DNA from: Leptidea sinapis
Taxonomy: Eukaryota; Arthropoda; Insecta; Lepidoptera; Pieridae
Direction of reading: 5' to 3'
DNA: 64,000 nucleotides
Assembly: GCF_905404315.1 (NCBI RefSeq)
Contig: NC_066279.1
Span: 5,468,501 to 5,532,500, forward strand
In this document: one piece after another, positions 22,641 through 34,929 of the stretch
Layout: each line of letters starts with the position of its first letter
How positions within the stretch are numbered: position 1 is the first letter of the stretch
Notes under the pieces: generated by a model
The model's input: the letters and a program-made list of their open reading frames with translations, nothing else
What the model was told of the DNA's origin: nothing
Databases searched by the model: none
Position numbers and translations under genes: made by a program

Positions 22641-23997
22641 AGGAGAATAGTGGCGCTAAACTCTTATAATATTAGTTACGCACGGCCGCCCACGAATCTT
22701 GCTGAATGAACTAACCGTTTTGTTTTTAACCAGATTGTAATAAAACAGACATTATTTGTTACGGGGAGCTTGTCACAATACATCTCTGAAGATTATACAA
22801 AATCACTAAGCAGTTTCCGAGATCTCAGTGTTAAAATAAACACCTGGGATCTAATTACAAATAATCAATAGCAAAAATAAAAAATATTCCGAAATCAGAT
22901 AAAACTGTCAGTCATCCAAAACCCATCCAACTACAGCAAATACCTCCTCCGAGGGAGTCTTTATACATAAAACCGTAAACGTGCCATCTAATCGAGGGCA
23001 ATAAAACTGTATGTAGAATTTCTGTTGTTTTGTCCATTTATCTGTATGTTTGTAACCTCCGGAACGCCTTAGCCGACTTGATTGAAATTGATGTACCGTA
23101 CCTATTGTTGCAAGCGATATTTAAAGTTTATTTTACAATTCATTTATTCTTTATCCTCAAGTTGGATTAATTTATTATTATTAATTAGTAAATATAAGGC
23201 TGTAATTTCTGGAAAATGGAGCTTGAAGATCGTTGGCAGATATGGACAGTATTGTGCAATCAGCTAGACAGGGTCTACTATCAAGCTTTTCAAAATTTAT
23301 TGCGACGATTTGAATGCAATAGAAATTTAAAAGAAATTAAAAGGTATTATTTGGTGAGGTTGTAAGAAAAAAGTTTAATATTTAAGATTTTGATAATAAT
23401 ATAGTGAACTACACATTAGCTTGCTTTGTCATTTTATTCTGGTAGTACCTGAAACACACATAAGTTACTTCAGCTAAAACAATTTTCGAACTCCTTTCCC
23501 GAAATTGTCACAATAGTGTTAAAAATATTGGAAAACTGGATTTCACTGAAACAATGTAAACGGGACAAAAATTAGAGTAATTATAGTGTAAAACAATATT
23601 TTGTTAAATGAAATTAAGAAATGGAATAACTTAAAAAAATAAAAAAACAAGTGAAATCTCATCCTATTAGATAGAAATCGTAGCATAACAAAAAAATACT
23701 GACACCAAATATATTTTTAACAGATAACTAAAAAAATAAATAAAAGAATGTCTTATGGAGAAACCTAATGAGATATTATATTATATTGGTTTCAGTATGT
23801 TATTATTATGTTATCCAGAGTACGAATTTAGCTGATATTTAATGCACATTTATAAAGATCATAAGAAACGATACAGTTATTAAATTTATTTTCAACTGAA
23901 GTGCGGTTTCAGATCCACATTTGATCAGACAAAGGTTGCTAACAAAATTCTATGAAACGGTGGTTAGGATCGTTGCAGTGGTGTAATGAGAAGGTAA
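22641..23997. other. Upstream spacer of gene A
   Basis: AT-rich. 22970-23095 contains a repeat-like stretch (AACCTCCGGAACGCCTTAGC). No coding region recognised. The distal promoter of gene A probably lies in the last kilobase. Confidence 0.4.
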
Positions 23998-24038
23998 TAT
24001 AAATAGTGCTGTGCGTCGAAGCCTTACACAGTGTCAGT
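23998..24038 (+). promoter_or_regulatory. Core promoter of cuticular gene A
   Basis: TATAAATAG at 23998-24006 is followed by two initiator-like candidates, ACAGT at 24028-24032 and TCAGT at 24034-24038. A start near 24030 would place the TATA box about 32 bp upstream, which is normal spacing, and gives a 5-prime leader of about 57 nt before the ATG at 24087. Confidence 0.7.
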
Positions 24039-24086
24039 TCCACTCCTGTCGGTCTGATCTGAAGAGGAGGAAAGTGACTCACCACC

Positions 24087-27000
24087 ATGCAGGCGTTTCA
24101 AGTGAGTTCAAATAAACAAATAATATATTATAAAACAAATAAATAAACACTCTGTAATAATTAGAAAAAAAAATAATAGCTTTTTCATGATAAAAATCAA
24201 TTTTTTAAAATCAAATTGTAATTTCGCAATCGAATGTAAAATTTTCTATTTAAAAATAGGTTTTATGTTGCAAAACAAATATTTACAAAACTATTCTACA
24301 AAATACTCAAACAAAAGTAAACAGTGTAACAATTTGAATATGATTAATTAATGACGCTTAAAATACGCGAACAATTCATTAATGAATCCTTTTTTTAACA
24401 CGACAATTTTGCAACAGAAAGCATTGGTTAGTACTAGGCTTGAAAAAGTCATAGATAATATAAATTGTGAAAGGAAAATATAATAATTAACGTACCTGTA
24501 TCGTAATAGGCTGATTTTTCTTTTTGAAAATGTGAAAGTGTTGCATAAAAATGGTTTTTTAGATTTTATATTTATCAAATATATTAACTAAAACTTAGAC
24601 TAAAGTAAAAAAGAGAAAGTATAAGAAAGATAAATTTAGATGGAATTTTGTTTTTCTTACAAATCTTTGTCAAATTCTTACAAACGCTTATGTTTACTAC
24701 ATTTATCTATTACCCTGGTAATGGATAAATATAATTAAGATTCAAATATTAAGGAAATTGTCTCAATTCGATTTTAATCAGAATAATGTTATATAAGAAA
24801 AAATATAGTGAAACGATGGCATTGCCCAAATGTAGGAGAAGAATGTGGGTCTCTAAAACTGGAGGGAGTTAGAGTTTTTTTTCACGAGTTTGTTACGAGA
24901 CAGCCTAACATGGAAGCTGATACCACTCAATTAACAGTCTCACTTATGTTTATTTGTCTTATTACATAGACTAAGAAGTCACATAAAACATAACGAGAGA
25001 AAATATAGACGACCTGTATAGCCGAGTGGTTAGCGATCCTACCTATTAAGCTAGAGGTCCCGGATTCGAATCCCGGTAGGTGCAAGCATTTATATGATGA
25101 ATATGGATGTTAGTTTCCGAGTCATGGATTTTTAAATGTATTTATGTATGTTTATATGAATCTATGTATGTTTAAGTAAGTATATTGTATTAAATTTATC
25201 GTTGTCTTGTATCCCATAACACAGGCTATATATGCTTAATTTGGGGCAAGATAATTTGTGTAAAAAGTGTGTCAATATTATATTATTATATTATATATTA
25301 TATAGTGAAACATTACCTACAAACAATATATTTAAGAACTAAAATAATATTAGGTGAACAATTTATGATATCCAATTTATAAAAAGGTAATCGTCATATA
25401 CATAATATTATATACCAAAAGTAATATATTCATCATAATATATTTTGTTCATTATATTCTGATTGGAGGTTCAATATTTTATTCATTTAGAATATTTTTC
25501 TGTTTGTTTCTGCACGCTTATAATTATATCTATTATCTTATAAGAAATAGCCTAACCAATTCGAATACGATTCTCATTTATGTATCATGGAAGGCTTCCG
25601 GTCACATTTAGTCTTGGCTCTAATCCAACCGGTTCAGAAACAATAAATAAATTTAATTCAAATGATATGCCGATATATGTGCGAGCAAAGTCGCGGGCTC
25701 TCGCTTGTAAATAAATATAGCGTCAAATTTATCCACAATTCTGATTACTATCTATTTTCCCCTGAAGTATGTTTCATACGTTCTGTCTATAAAATTTTTG
25801 ATAAGAAAAGTCAAAGGGCTTTTGAAAATAAGTCTATAAACAATATAGGTAATAGTTCTGATATTGCCATAAACTAATTAAACATGCATTATCAAGTATA
25901 GCAAAAACGCACGGATCACGTAAGCGGAAAAATTGATAAAAATATTTATTGTCTATTACCTATATTATTACGAGTACTTCCTCCATTTGTTTTTATCAAC
26001 CATTGTTGTTTCTTTTTCCCATACGTAACAATATCTCATATTGAATCACAGGCATTGTTTTCTCGCGGGTACTTATTTACTGATATATTTCAAGTTCATT
26101 TTTTGGATGCTACATAATATGTATTAAAACACGTATATATTCAAACAAAACAAATCTTATAATAATGTACAATACTATAATTACATGTAATTAAAATTAT
26201 TGTTACCGGGGAGGGTACCAAGAATACTGGCAGCATTTCCGCGTTGGATAGCTAGGCTGATCTGTTGACCGAAATAGCTGCCAGAGTGCTTGATTTACCA
26301 GTCGCCTTATTGAGGCGCGTAGATAGTACTTTGTACATTCTTCGCGCCTCTGTGCCCCACGGACCAAGTGTCTCGACACCAAACAGCACTAAGATAAAAG
26401 GCTCACGGAGACTGACATATTTGCGACGCTTGCTGTCTTTGGCATTCGAAGCAGCAGCCCCAGCACCAACTGACATAACTTGGCGATGAGAAGAAGCCAT
26501 AGTTTCGACACAAGTTGCATCCACACCAGCGCCCTTCCCCGTGCCCAAGCTACCACGGACATTCCATCGGGACGCTTGCCGTAATATTATGTACTATTGT
26601 TGATATTTACTGTGTTTTCCTTAAAAGCAAGGTTATGTTAACTATTAATCCACGTGGTTCAAATAACTTCAGCCAATGAAACATTGGAATTCATATTTTA
26701 TTAGTAAACTAGATGATACCGGCGACTTCATCCGCGTACACACATGACTGAGCACGTTTTGCTTACAAAAATCATTGTTTCTTAAAACTTTATATTAAAT
26801 GAAGATATCTTAATATCTTTTATAGATAAGGGCTATGTGTCTAAGGATTAAAAATTAGAAAACTTAATTGAAATATACCCAGTAGTAGTTTTTCCGTGAT
26901 GCGCGCTTAATAAAAACCTCTATCATTTTATTCATATAAATATTTAGAAAATACAAGTTCTTTTTTTAACGAGCTATTACATAAAATCCTTTTACATAAA

Positions 27001-30000
27001 ACTTTATAATGCCGCTAGAAGTGAATATTTTTTGTATTCAAATTTGAAATTTCAAAATGTTTAAAAACAATTATTCATTCATTTCAATTTATTTTAAAAC
27101 TTATTTTCAATAATATATTAGGTAAATAAAAACACTATTTCAATAATGCACAGTTTTATACACATTGATTTTTCACTAAATCCATTCAGATTTACTTATA
27201 AGATGTACACAGCACTAATATTGCACAAAACTGACGTTTGAGTTGACGCTGTATAGCTACAGGTATACTGCTATAAGCCTTTCGGTGACGCGAACTCACG
27301 AGATTTCACCCATCCAAATAGTTCCCAAACCGACCAAAGAAGTTATCTTTTCACTTCAAAAATCTTCTTCTGGATTAGTTTTCTCCATTACATTATTTTA
27401 TTTCCAGGTGTTTACGTTATTAGTTGTTGTGGTAACAACACACGCTGGCTACTTCAGACCGGCTGCAGGCGGTGGTTATGGATTCGATCGAGGCAGCCAG
27501 GGGTATACTAGCGACAATAGTGCAGTTGGATACAATAGTTATTACGTAAGATATTTTATATTTATATAAGTACATAAATTTAAAGATAAAAGTCATTTTT
27601 CATTTAAATCAAAAAATTTACACATAATAATATCACCGTTATAAAATTTTCATTTTCATTTTCAACATTTCGACTTTCTAAAGTAGGCAAATAAAAATTA
27701 ATCGTAAAAAAAATCTCTATATATTTTCGAGTAAATTATTTTACTCGAAGGAGATAGAACGAAAAAAGAGAAAGATAGATAGAGTCTCTTGCTGCTACAC
27801 AACCGATGAAAACAGGCCAGGTTTATTACTTTAGTATGCGTGACAATCTACTTCTTAAATCTTACTCCGAATTTGTTTGTCACTTTGTATTAGGGTAATT
27901 GTGTATTGCTCAAAATAGAGGTAAACTGGCAACCTCAATTTTTTCGACGTTTTCACAGCTTTCACAGTCTATCTAGATGTATGTGTGTGTATCATTGGAT
28001 ATGTGAAGGAGAATATAATATTATTTTAGGCTTACAGTTAAACAATAATCCTAAGTCTTTTGGTTCGTTTCGTTCGTCAAATTTGATAGAGAATTTTTAT
28101 TTGATAAAAGAACAGCATAAGTATATGAGTAGTACGCATGCAACACAGTATTGCATCAACATAAATAGGCATAGCTCCGTAAGTAATTTACATGACGACT
28201 GATGCACGATCAGTTGCGAAAGATCGGAAGCCTTTCAAGAAATGCATTGTTTGATAGAAGTGCAGTTTTTATTATTTTTATGGGAACGAGCAGATATTCT
28301 TGATTACGTCAACTGAGTTGTAATTTATCGCATTTTACAGAATCAGGGAGATTTAAGGTCAACTCCATAGTTAAGTAACCCCAAGCGCATTGTCGTTTGG
28401 CGCCCTCTCGTGGGTGACAGATTAAATGCTACAACACTTTGTATTAAGGCTGGGGACCGAGCCAATGGCCCTGAGGAATCGAGCGGAGCTAGGTTACCTC
28501 TCTCGCACAAGATTGCCGTAGTCTTAATTCATAATTAGAAGCAATTTTAATTTATTACAAAACATAATACATTTTTCTTTACAAAACTAACAAAACTATG
28601 TCATGTTAAATAGTATTGGTGTACAATTAATTAATTTTTATCTAGATTGAATGATTTACGTGGCTCCAACTGTAAATGTTAGGGGTAGTTTGGTGACTTT
28701 TTTGGCACTGTCTATAAAAATATAAATGTAAAGAAAAAATGAATTCTCGTCTCATATTGTGTAGATATATAATAATTTTTTGGAAAAATGTAAGCCTTAT
28801 ATAGTCCGTCAAGAAATAGTTACAATTATGCGCTTTTTTGGCGATTTCTTGGGATACATATGGAATCACACTGTGTTTACACTGAAGGTTCTTCTTATTT
28901 ATCAGTGAAACATTTTTTAACATATGAAAATTTCGTGAGACATTATAATTTTTTTTTGCTTAAAACAGCATTACAAGCATTATAGGATATATTCTTAGAT
29001 AATGAATACGTCTAGATAGAGTCTCTTGCTGTTAGATAACCGATAAAAATAGGCCGGGATTATTACACACTAATGACGTAGCTACGTCTTACACTCGCCA
29101 TTTGTGTGACACTTTGTGTTAGTGTGCGTGATTTGAGCAGAATAGAGCTTAGTTCTAAAGTCTATTTCATTCGACGTTTTCTATAGTCATTTCATAGTCT
29201 ATCTAGACGTATAAATGATCTAGGCACTATGACTAGCTTCGGACCAATCGGAGATCCTTCATCAGGGTGAGTGCAGTGTGATCGAGCTGATACTGTCTGA
29301 AACTCAGTTTGAATGGTCCAAAAGTAGTCGGTAGCAACTCTGACAATCCGCGAGTAAAGCGGTTTTGACAAATAACATATGATTTCTAAGTTCTAAAAAT
29401 TTATCTCTTTAGAATAATCGAAAGTGGCCAATTAATATAGTGCCTATAAGTGAATAAATCAGTGATAGACATTTCGTTGTGCGTTGCTAAATGATAGAAC
29501 TTTTATATACCAACAAATAGTTGATAGCATTATAGGAATCTTACGTTCTACCTAGTAGGAGTTTGTATACCTAATCCTTTTAGGTAAGTATATTTTTGCC
29601 ACCATACTTATAAATGAATACCAAATTGAAATTAAGAGGAAACAAATTTTCGACTAATTGCTGACAAAGCAACGAACTGATTGTACGATTTCATCAACGA
29701 TTAAATGTAGAAATAATACAGAGACTCTCCTGCGGGTAATAAGCAATAGGTCAGTTCTTGATGACGTGTTATGTGATTCATTAGATTCGTTCAATCTTAT
29801 TAACTGTTCGTAATACATAATCACATAAACACTTTATAAAACATACAGTATTCCGAAGGATGAGTCATAATTATTAGTCATAATAAAACTAATTAAAACA
29901 GAACAATACAATTGTATAATACTAACTCCATGATTCATCTAATATTGTGAGAACAAATCAACGCGTTTAACTCTTTTGTACTGCAATTTTAAATCGCTAG

Positions 30001-31533
30001 TGAATTGCATGGCATTTAAATTGTGAATGCAATATTGATCAGGCGTTATATATTTGCTACTGTTGTTTATTTTACGATACTATTGTATCAGATATTTAAA
30101 TTGTATTGTTCGTGTTTTTCATCATCATCATCATCATCATCAGCCGGAAGACGTCCACTGTTGGACAAAGGTTTCTTTGAGGCGTCCCCCAAAGATCTTA
30201 ACGTTGTTTGGTCCTGCGCTGCTCTCATCCAAAATATTCTGGCGATCTTGACCAGATCGTCGGTCGGTCTTGACAGGCTGGTTGGCGATCGCATTAGACG
30301 TTGGTGCTTCTTGGAAGTATGCCACTGACCATCCTCCGTTCTACCATCCCTTAGTCGCCACTTAGGACACCCACGGGAGGAGATGGGGTGGTACCAGGGG
30401 CGGATCTACTTAAAGGCTTTTTGGGCTGCAGCCCAGGGCCCCGTGGATACAGAGGGCCCCCAACCGAACTGAAAGCAACAGACTAATTTATATAACATAA
30501 CCTGTCAATTTATTTTGCAATAAATAATGTTTTAATAAATAAATAAAATATTTGATTTTCCTATTTTCTTACTGTACTTAACATAATATATTATATATAC
30601 CTACGACAAAATGGCAATTGGTTGAGTAATTAGGTAGGGCCCCTAAGCAGTACTAGCCCAGGGCCCCACAAATTCAAGATCCGCCCCTGGGTGGTACTAT
30701 TCTGGTGGGACACTACACGCGTACTAGTGTCATTATATTTTATATTGGAATTGTATTTTTGTTTTTATTTTAAAATAATTGGCAAGTTTTAATCGTGAGT
30801 ATATTTTCAGACACGACCGAAATATGCCTTCGATTACTCCGTACATGACCCGCACACGGGTGACCATAAGACGCAATGGGAAACTCGGGAGGGAGATGTT
30901 GTAAGAGGTAATAAGAGTATCAACTGCGTAATTTGATTGATGATAAAGTTATACATATTTGGGCGACCAAAATAACAGAGGTCACCTAATTGTATGTCAT
31001 CACCGCGGCCCAAATTCTCTTGTAACACCAGACGGGGTATTCTAAGTGAGGTTTAACCATAGAGTTATAGATCGTATAACGTACACGCTTTGGCAGGTAG
31101 CGCAACTGTAAGCGGAATTAGTTTATTGCAGAGTTATTAGTTTTATCTGTGTGTATATTTACCAAGTAAGTTGGTGATCAAGATTTAATCCTGGAAATTT
31201 TTCTGTGTCTGTGACCTATCTTCTTATTTTTTTTTGTAGATAATAAACATTTGATACCTACACGAACAAGTCTGAGAAAATTTTTAGGATACAAATAAAG
31301 AAAAATATTATAATCAAACATAGTTACGTTAAGTACGTGATTTTCAACTTAATTTAAAACATTTTTCAGGAGCATATTCGTTAGCTGAACCAGATGGCAC
31401 CACTCGTATTGTAGAATACACAGCCGACGATATCAACGGATTCAAAGCGGTCGTGAGGCGAGTCGGCCATCCACAGCCAATTCAAGCTTACGGAAAAATC
31501 TATCGAAGGCCCGGTTACTACAAATACCAATAG
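24087..31533 (+). CDS. Cuticular protein gene A, CPR family, RR-2 type, 4 exons
   Basis: Predicted 137-residue secreted structural protein of the cuticle. Exons: 24087-24101, 27408-27545, 30811-30907 and 31370-31533 (stop TAG), total 414 nt in frame; introns of 3306, 3265 and 462 bp all start GT and end AG, phases 0, 0 and 1. Residues 1-18 form a signal peptide (hydrophobic run LLVVVV, likely cut after THA). Residues 19-51 are rich in Gly, Tyr and Ser. Residues 56-112 are the RR chitin-binding domain: it opens YAFDYSVHDPHTGDHK, has EGDVVRG before the third intron, then EPDG, VEYTAD and GFKAVV. The short tail is basic and Tyr-rich. The ATG sits in a good context (CACCACCATG). By family knowledge it binds chitin through an antiparallel beta fold. 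Introns 1 and 2 hold several transposon remnants. The domain and frame make the gene call firm; the exact member name is not given. Confidence 0.93.
25009..25272 (+). mobile_element. tRNA-derived SINE (type 2), copy 2, in intron 1 of gene A
   Basis: A-box TATAGCCGAGTGGTTAGCG and B-box CCCGGATTCGAATCCCGG in a tRNA-related head (25011-25084), then a body with TCGTTGTCTTGTATCCCATA and TTAATTTGGGGCAAGATAA, and a TAT-rich tail. The acceptor stem does not close, so not a functional tRNA gene. Sense orientation relative to gene A. Confidence 0.8.
26205..26580 (-). pseudogene. Retroelement C-terminal remnant in intron 1 of gene A
   Basis: The minus strand reads GAGVDATCVETMASSH, SNAKDSKRRKYVSL and LVLFGVETLGPWGTEARRMY. 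This resembles a conserved tail domain I associate with invertebrate retrotransposon polyproteins (pattern VWD.T.VDT...K..KY..L...Y.F.P...ETLGPWG). Reading is uninterrupted for 98 codons but only a fragment is present. Confidence 0.5.
26706..26925 (+). repeat. CCGCGACTTCGTCYGCG-type repeat fragment, intron 1 of gene A
   Basis: ACTAGATGATACCGGCGACTTC and CATCCGCGTACAC match the head of the repeat at 44590-45048. Only the 5-prime part is clear. Confidence 0.45.
27774..27981 (+). mobile_element. Tc1/mariner-like MITE, copy 2, intron 2 of gene A
   Basis: About 208 bp, same family as 29006-29212: AGATAGAGTCTCTTGCTGCT, ACAGGCCAGG, TTCGACGTTTTCACAG, ending AGTCTATCTAGATGTA. Confidence 0.7.
29006..29212 (+). 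mobile_element. Tc1/mariner-like MITE, copy 3 (best preserved), intron 2 of gene A
   Basis: Ends ATACGTCTAGATAGA and TCTATCTAGACGTAT form a perfect 15-bp inverted repeat; reading the outer bases as TA target duplications leaves CGTCTAGATAGA termini. No coding. Inner landmarks: GTCTCTTGCTGTTAG, ATAGGCCGGG, TAGTGTGCGTGATTTGAGC. Confidence 0.8.
30119..30394 (-). pseudogene. LINE 3-prime end (CCGGAAGACGTCCACTG family), copy 2, intron 2 of gene A
   Basis: Starts with a CATCATCATC run (30119-30141), AGCCGGAAGACGTCCACTGT, then complement of an RT tail. A hAT-type MITE is inserted at its far end, and the sequence resumes only as the duplicated 8 bp. Confidence 0.65.
30395..30689. mobile_element. hAT-type MITE, 295 bp, nested in a LINE end
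   Basis: Perfect 13-bp terminal inverted repeat CAGGGGCGGATCT, bounded by a perfect 8-bp duplication GGTGGTAC (30387-30394 and 30690-30697). Both halves carry a subterminal AGCCCAGGGCCCC. CAGGG ends plus 8-bp duplications fit hAT elements. It lies in intron 2 of gene A, about 120 bp before exon 3. Confidence 0.88.
30965..31045 (-). repeat. Jockey-type LINE 3-prime end fragment, intron 3 of gene A
   Basis: AGGTCACCTAATTGTATGTC, ATCACCGCGGCCCAAATTCT, TTGTAACACCAG matches the complement of the LINE 3-prime UTR seen at 6830-6895. Confidence 0.5.
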
Positions 31534-31679
31534 ATGTCGCTTTTAGGGAAATTGTAATTTTTTACTGGGAGAAATTACGATAGTTTTACAATATCAGCGG
31601 TAAATACCAGCTGAACCAATTAATTTATTAATGCATAATTTTATAATTTTAGTCATAATTTAGAATACAGATAAGAAAT

Positions 31680-31685
31680 AATAAA
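31680..31685 (+). terminator. Polyadenylation signal of gene A
   Basis: Canonical AATAAA 147 bp after the stop codon, followed by T-rich sequence; the likely 3-prime end of gene A. Confidence 0.6.
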
Positions 31686-31959
31686 TATGAATGTGTTTTA
31701 TTTACCTTAGTAATTATTCTGTTCTGTATGTTCTTTTACGTTAGCTATTGAGGTATGGTCAAAATGAATACGTAGCTACTAAATTGAACAATTTCAACAA
31801 TTTATTACAATTATAAATAGTTTATTTCGAAAAATACACTCTCAAGTATCTAATATAATGTATAATAATAAAATGAGGCTCGTAAGTCGTAAGTGGTTAT
31901 AGCAATGTTAGTAAACTGAAACAAATTTAACTAATTCAAACAAAGTACCATCCGCATCA

Positions 31960-32225
31960 CGTAGACGTCTGGCATTCCACAACCACGCGTTTTGTTCGAA
32001 ATTTCTTGCCTCGCACAGCCACTTTGTGGAATCAACTACCGGCAGCGGTCTTCTCGAACAGATACGACTTAAGGACCTTCAAGAAAAAAGCATACTCCCA
32101 CCTTAAAGGCCGGCAACGCATTTCTTGACACACCTGTTGTTGCGGATGTCCATGGGCGGTGGCCTCACCTCTCCCCATCCCGTGAGCCTCTTGCCCGCTT
32201 GCCCCCTCTCATATAAAATAAAATA
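31960..32225 (+). pseudogene. Jockey-like LINE 3-prime end, second subfamily
   Basis: Frame reads TTTRFVRNFLPRTATLWNQL followed by PAAVFSNRYDLRTFKKKAYS and HLKGRQRIS with a stop; then a C-rich UTR (CTCTCCCCATCCCGTGAGCC). Same protein region as the first family but different UTR. Starts 3-prime of gene A. Confidence 0.7.
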
Positions 32226-33039
32226 GGTATATATTCAAACTTAGTATAAATAAATAAAAAAGCTCACATTATCTTAAAAGGCATAATTAAAATAAAATCT
32301 TAGAAAATGAGACCATAATGGAACTCAATATTTAGATCCCTGATTCCCTGCGACAATTCTCGGCCATAGTGATAAGCAAAAGGCCTTTCTGTACAGATAT
32401 GAGCATAATGAAGCACACTAAATGAGAAAAAGCAAAGAGTAGGTTACTATTTAATGTGTTTTTTTATGTTTAAACAAGTATTAATACCTCTAAGTTTAAA
32501 TGACTTTTATTATATAAGTATGATACTATATAATAATATTGTTGTAGTTGAAAATACTTTTGTTAATCTTATAGAAAAAATTTGGTGTGAAATAAATATA
32601 TAGTAAAAACGTAGCAGTTAAGGGAAGTCCTCACATTTTATATGTATACATACAAGTACCATACATAATTGATCAAGCCGTTGTTTTTCATGACTTTAAT
32701 TGAGGAAATTATGAACTAATCAAGCAATAAATTATACTTATCGACTTATTCTTACAAAATAACAATTTATCGACCATATAATAAGAAACATATGACTGAT
32801 ATATTTATAACTTTAATTGATACGTAATAGGATATGTTTATTTCATCCAAAATCACCTAGGAAACATATACAGTGTCGGTTGCCCAATAGGAAGAGCCGT
32901 TGATTCTCATTACTGTACCCATTTTTGATTCTTGCCCAACACGTAATAATGTACTTTCGGGTTTTGACTTCGTTTGTACGTTTATTCTACGTTTTATAAG
33001 TCGGGGGAGCTCTTGTGACACTAGTGTGATAAAAGAGGA
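32226..33039. other. Spacer downstream of gene A
   Basis: AT-rich, no gene or named repeat recognised. 32880-33039 may be the degraded 5-prime side of the LINE fragment that follows. Confidence 0.4.
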
Positions 33040-33347
33040 GAAGACTTAAGCCAAATGCTTGATGGCCTCCATACATCTTCCCAAGGAGTAGGTCTCAAAA
33101 TGAACATGGACAAGACGAAGATCATGTCAAATGGCCATGATGCACCTACTCCCGTAACAATTGGGAACTGTACTCTCGAAATTGTTGAAGAGTACGTCTA
33201 CCTTGGACAAACAATCCATTTAGGTAGGTTCAATTTCGCGAAAGAGGTTGTTGTACGTTGGATGAGGGCAGCACAGGACTGATCGTCGTAGATATCTTTG
33301 GGGGAGGCCTTTGTCCAACAGTGGACGTCTTCCGGCTGATGATGATT
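33040..33347 (+). pseudogene. LINE RT fragment with internal deletion
   Basis: Reads QMLDGLHTSSQGVGLKMNMD, KTKIMSNGHDA and VEEYVYLGQTI (an RT segment), then jumps at about 33245 to WMRAAQD and the family end CAGTGGACGTCTTCCGGCTG with a GATGATGAT tail. The stretch between the RT core and tail is deleted. Confidence 0.75.
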
Positions 33348-33585
33348 ATCTTTTTCTGCCATGCTGCAGTAATGTGTAAGCATTATTGTGTTTCGGACTG
33401 AGGGGCGCTGAAGCTAGTGAATTTACTGGGCAAATGAGACAACATCTTATGTCTTAAGATGACGAGTGTAATTGTAGAGCCGCTCAGAACTTTTGGATTT
33501 TTTAAGAATACTGAGCGGCACTGCATTGTAATGTGCAGGGCGTATCAGTTACCATCAGCTGAACGTCCCTTATTGTCATAGAAAA
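33348..33585 (+). repeat. CAGTGGGAGGCT repeat, copy 3, 5-prime truncated
   Basis: Begins at TCTTTTTCTGCCATG, missing about 70 bp of its head, directly after the LINE GAT tail; ends at GTCATAGAAAA. The sharp border suggests insertion or recombination at the LINE end. Confidence 0.7.
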
Positions 33586-34929
33586 TATCTAGAAGTAGAA
33601 TATAATACTGTAATAAACGAATATATATACATTAATCTATTACTTGTAACAGCAATATTAATTGTCAAGCTCAACAATGAAATTATTAATAATATTTTCC
33701 TCAACTATAAATTTACACTGGCATCAATTATTAATAATAATGCAGATTAATTGGGTATTGCTACTTGTGAGTGTACTGACTTTCATTTACATAGCTACAT
33801 AATTAGCTGATGTATTCGTAAGTAATATTGTACGAGTTAACACGAATGAACTGTCACCATTCAGGCTTTAATGTTATAATTTTCATATTTAACAATTCAC
33901 TATTGGAGTAATAAAAAAAAACTACACGCAAGAGACGTTAATCTCGTCGAGAATTTTACTGCACTTTGCTAGTTATAACACATTTTTATACAGCATTTTT
34001 CATGAAGTTCAACTGATTCTTCGATAAAACAAAGGAATTATATTCCGCTGTAAGCTTATAGAAGTGTGTATAAATAGTATTTCATTATATATATTTAAAT
34101 TATATTATGATAAGTTTCTTGTCCAGACGTTTCAGGCCAACGCAAATCTTCGCCTTGACGCTGCAATATGGCCGCAGCGTAAGAAGGTAAAACTACATAT
34201 TTAGAAAATAAAACTGTTCAGTATCCTTACCATAGTTACCTGTCATTAAATATTTGGAAGTGTCATTTACTAAATAATTATTTTAAGTACAAAGTCCACT
34301 TCACACTATACTAGATGTATCCCATCATTTTTCTTAAATGTGCTCGTATTCCTTTCCTTTTTTATTTTAAATCGATTCTTCAACCCTACCTATTTCTATT
34401 CTTGTACGGTTATAGTATCAATAGGTGGTAGTTTTTGACGTTTAATAAGTAGGTTAAATCTTATTTTGAACAAAAATATTTGAATTTGAATTCACTGCAT
34501 TGGAAAAGTTATCGGAATGATTAGTTTGATTTCCGCTACAGTTTGGAAGAATTAAAGTGTTTGTTGACATAGTAAATATATTGCTGACAGTTTGATTTGA
34601 TAACATGATCACTACCTCCGAAGCTTCACAATAATCGATCAATGTATAACGCACCAACTTCCTATCCGTTCCAACCGAATGTCTTTGTGAATTGATTAAT
34701 ACTGTCCAGTGTTTAATTAAAAGAAAGTTTGCAAGTGTGTTTGAAAACCGCCAATATACGTTGCAAAAGTAGACAGATATAATTATATAGTACACTATAA
34801 TGTGACTTCTAGAGCTATATATAACTCCATGACTCAATATCGATGAAATTTTTACTTTTTACCTCCTAGTATTCGATTAACCAAAACACTAATGCAGATT
34901 TTCTTACAGAAATACTAAATAATAATAAT

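Noticed and set aside
25011..25084. A second tRNA gene
   Set aside because: A and B boxes are present but the acceptor stem does not pair, and the unit continues into a SINE body shared with two other copies.
30119..30141. Coding His/Asp runs near 30119
   Set aside because: They are translations of the CAT/GAT microsatellite tail of a LINE.
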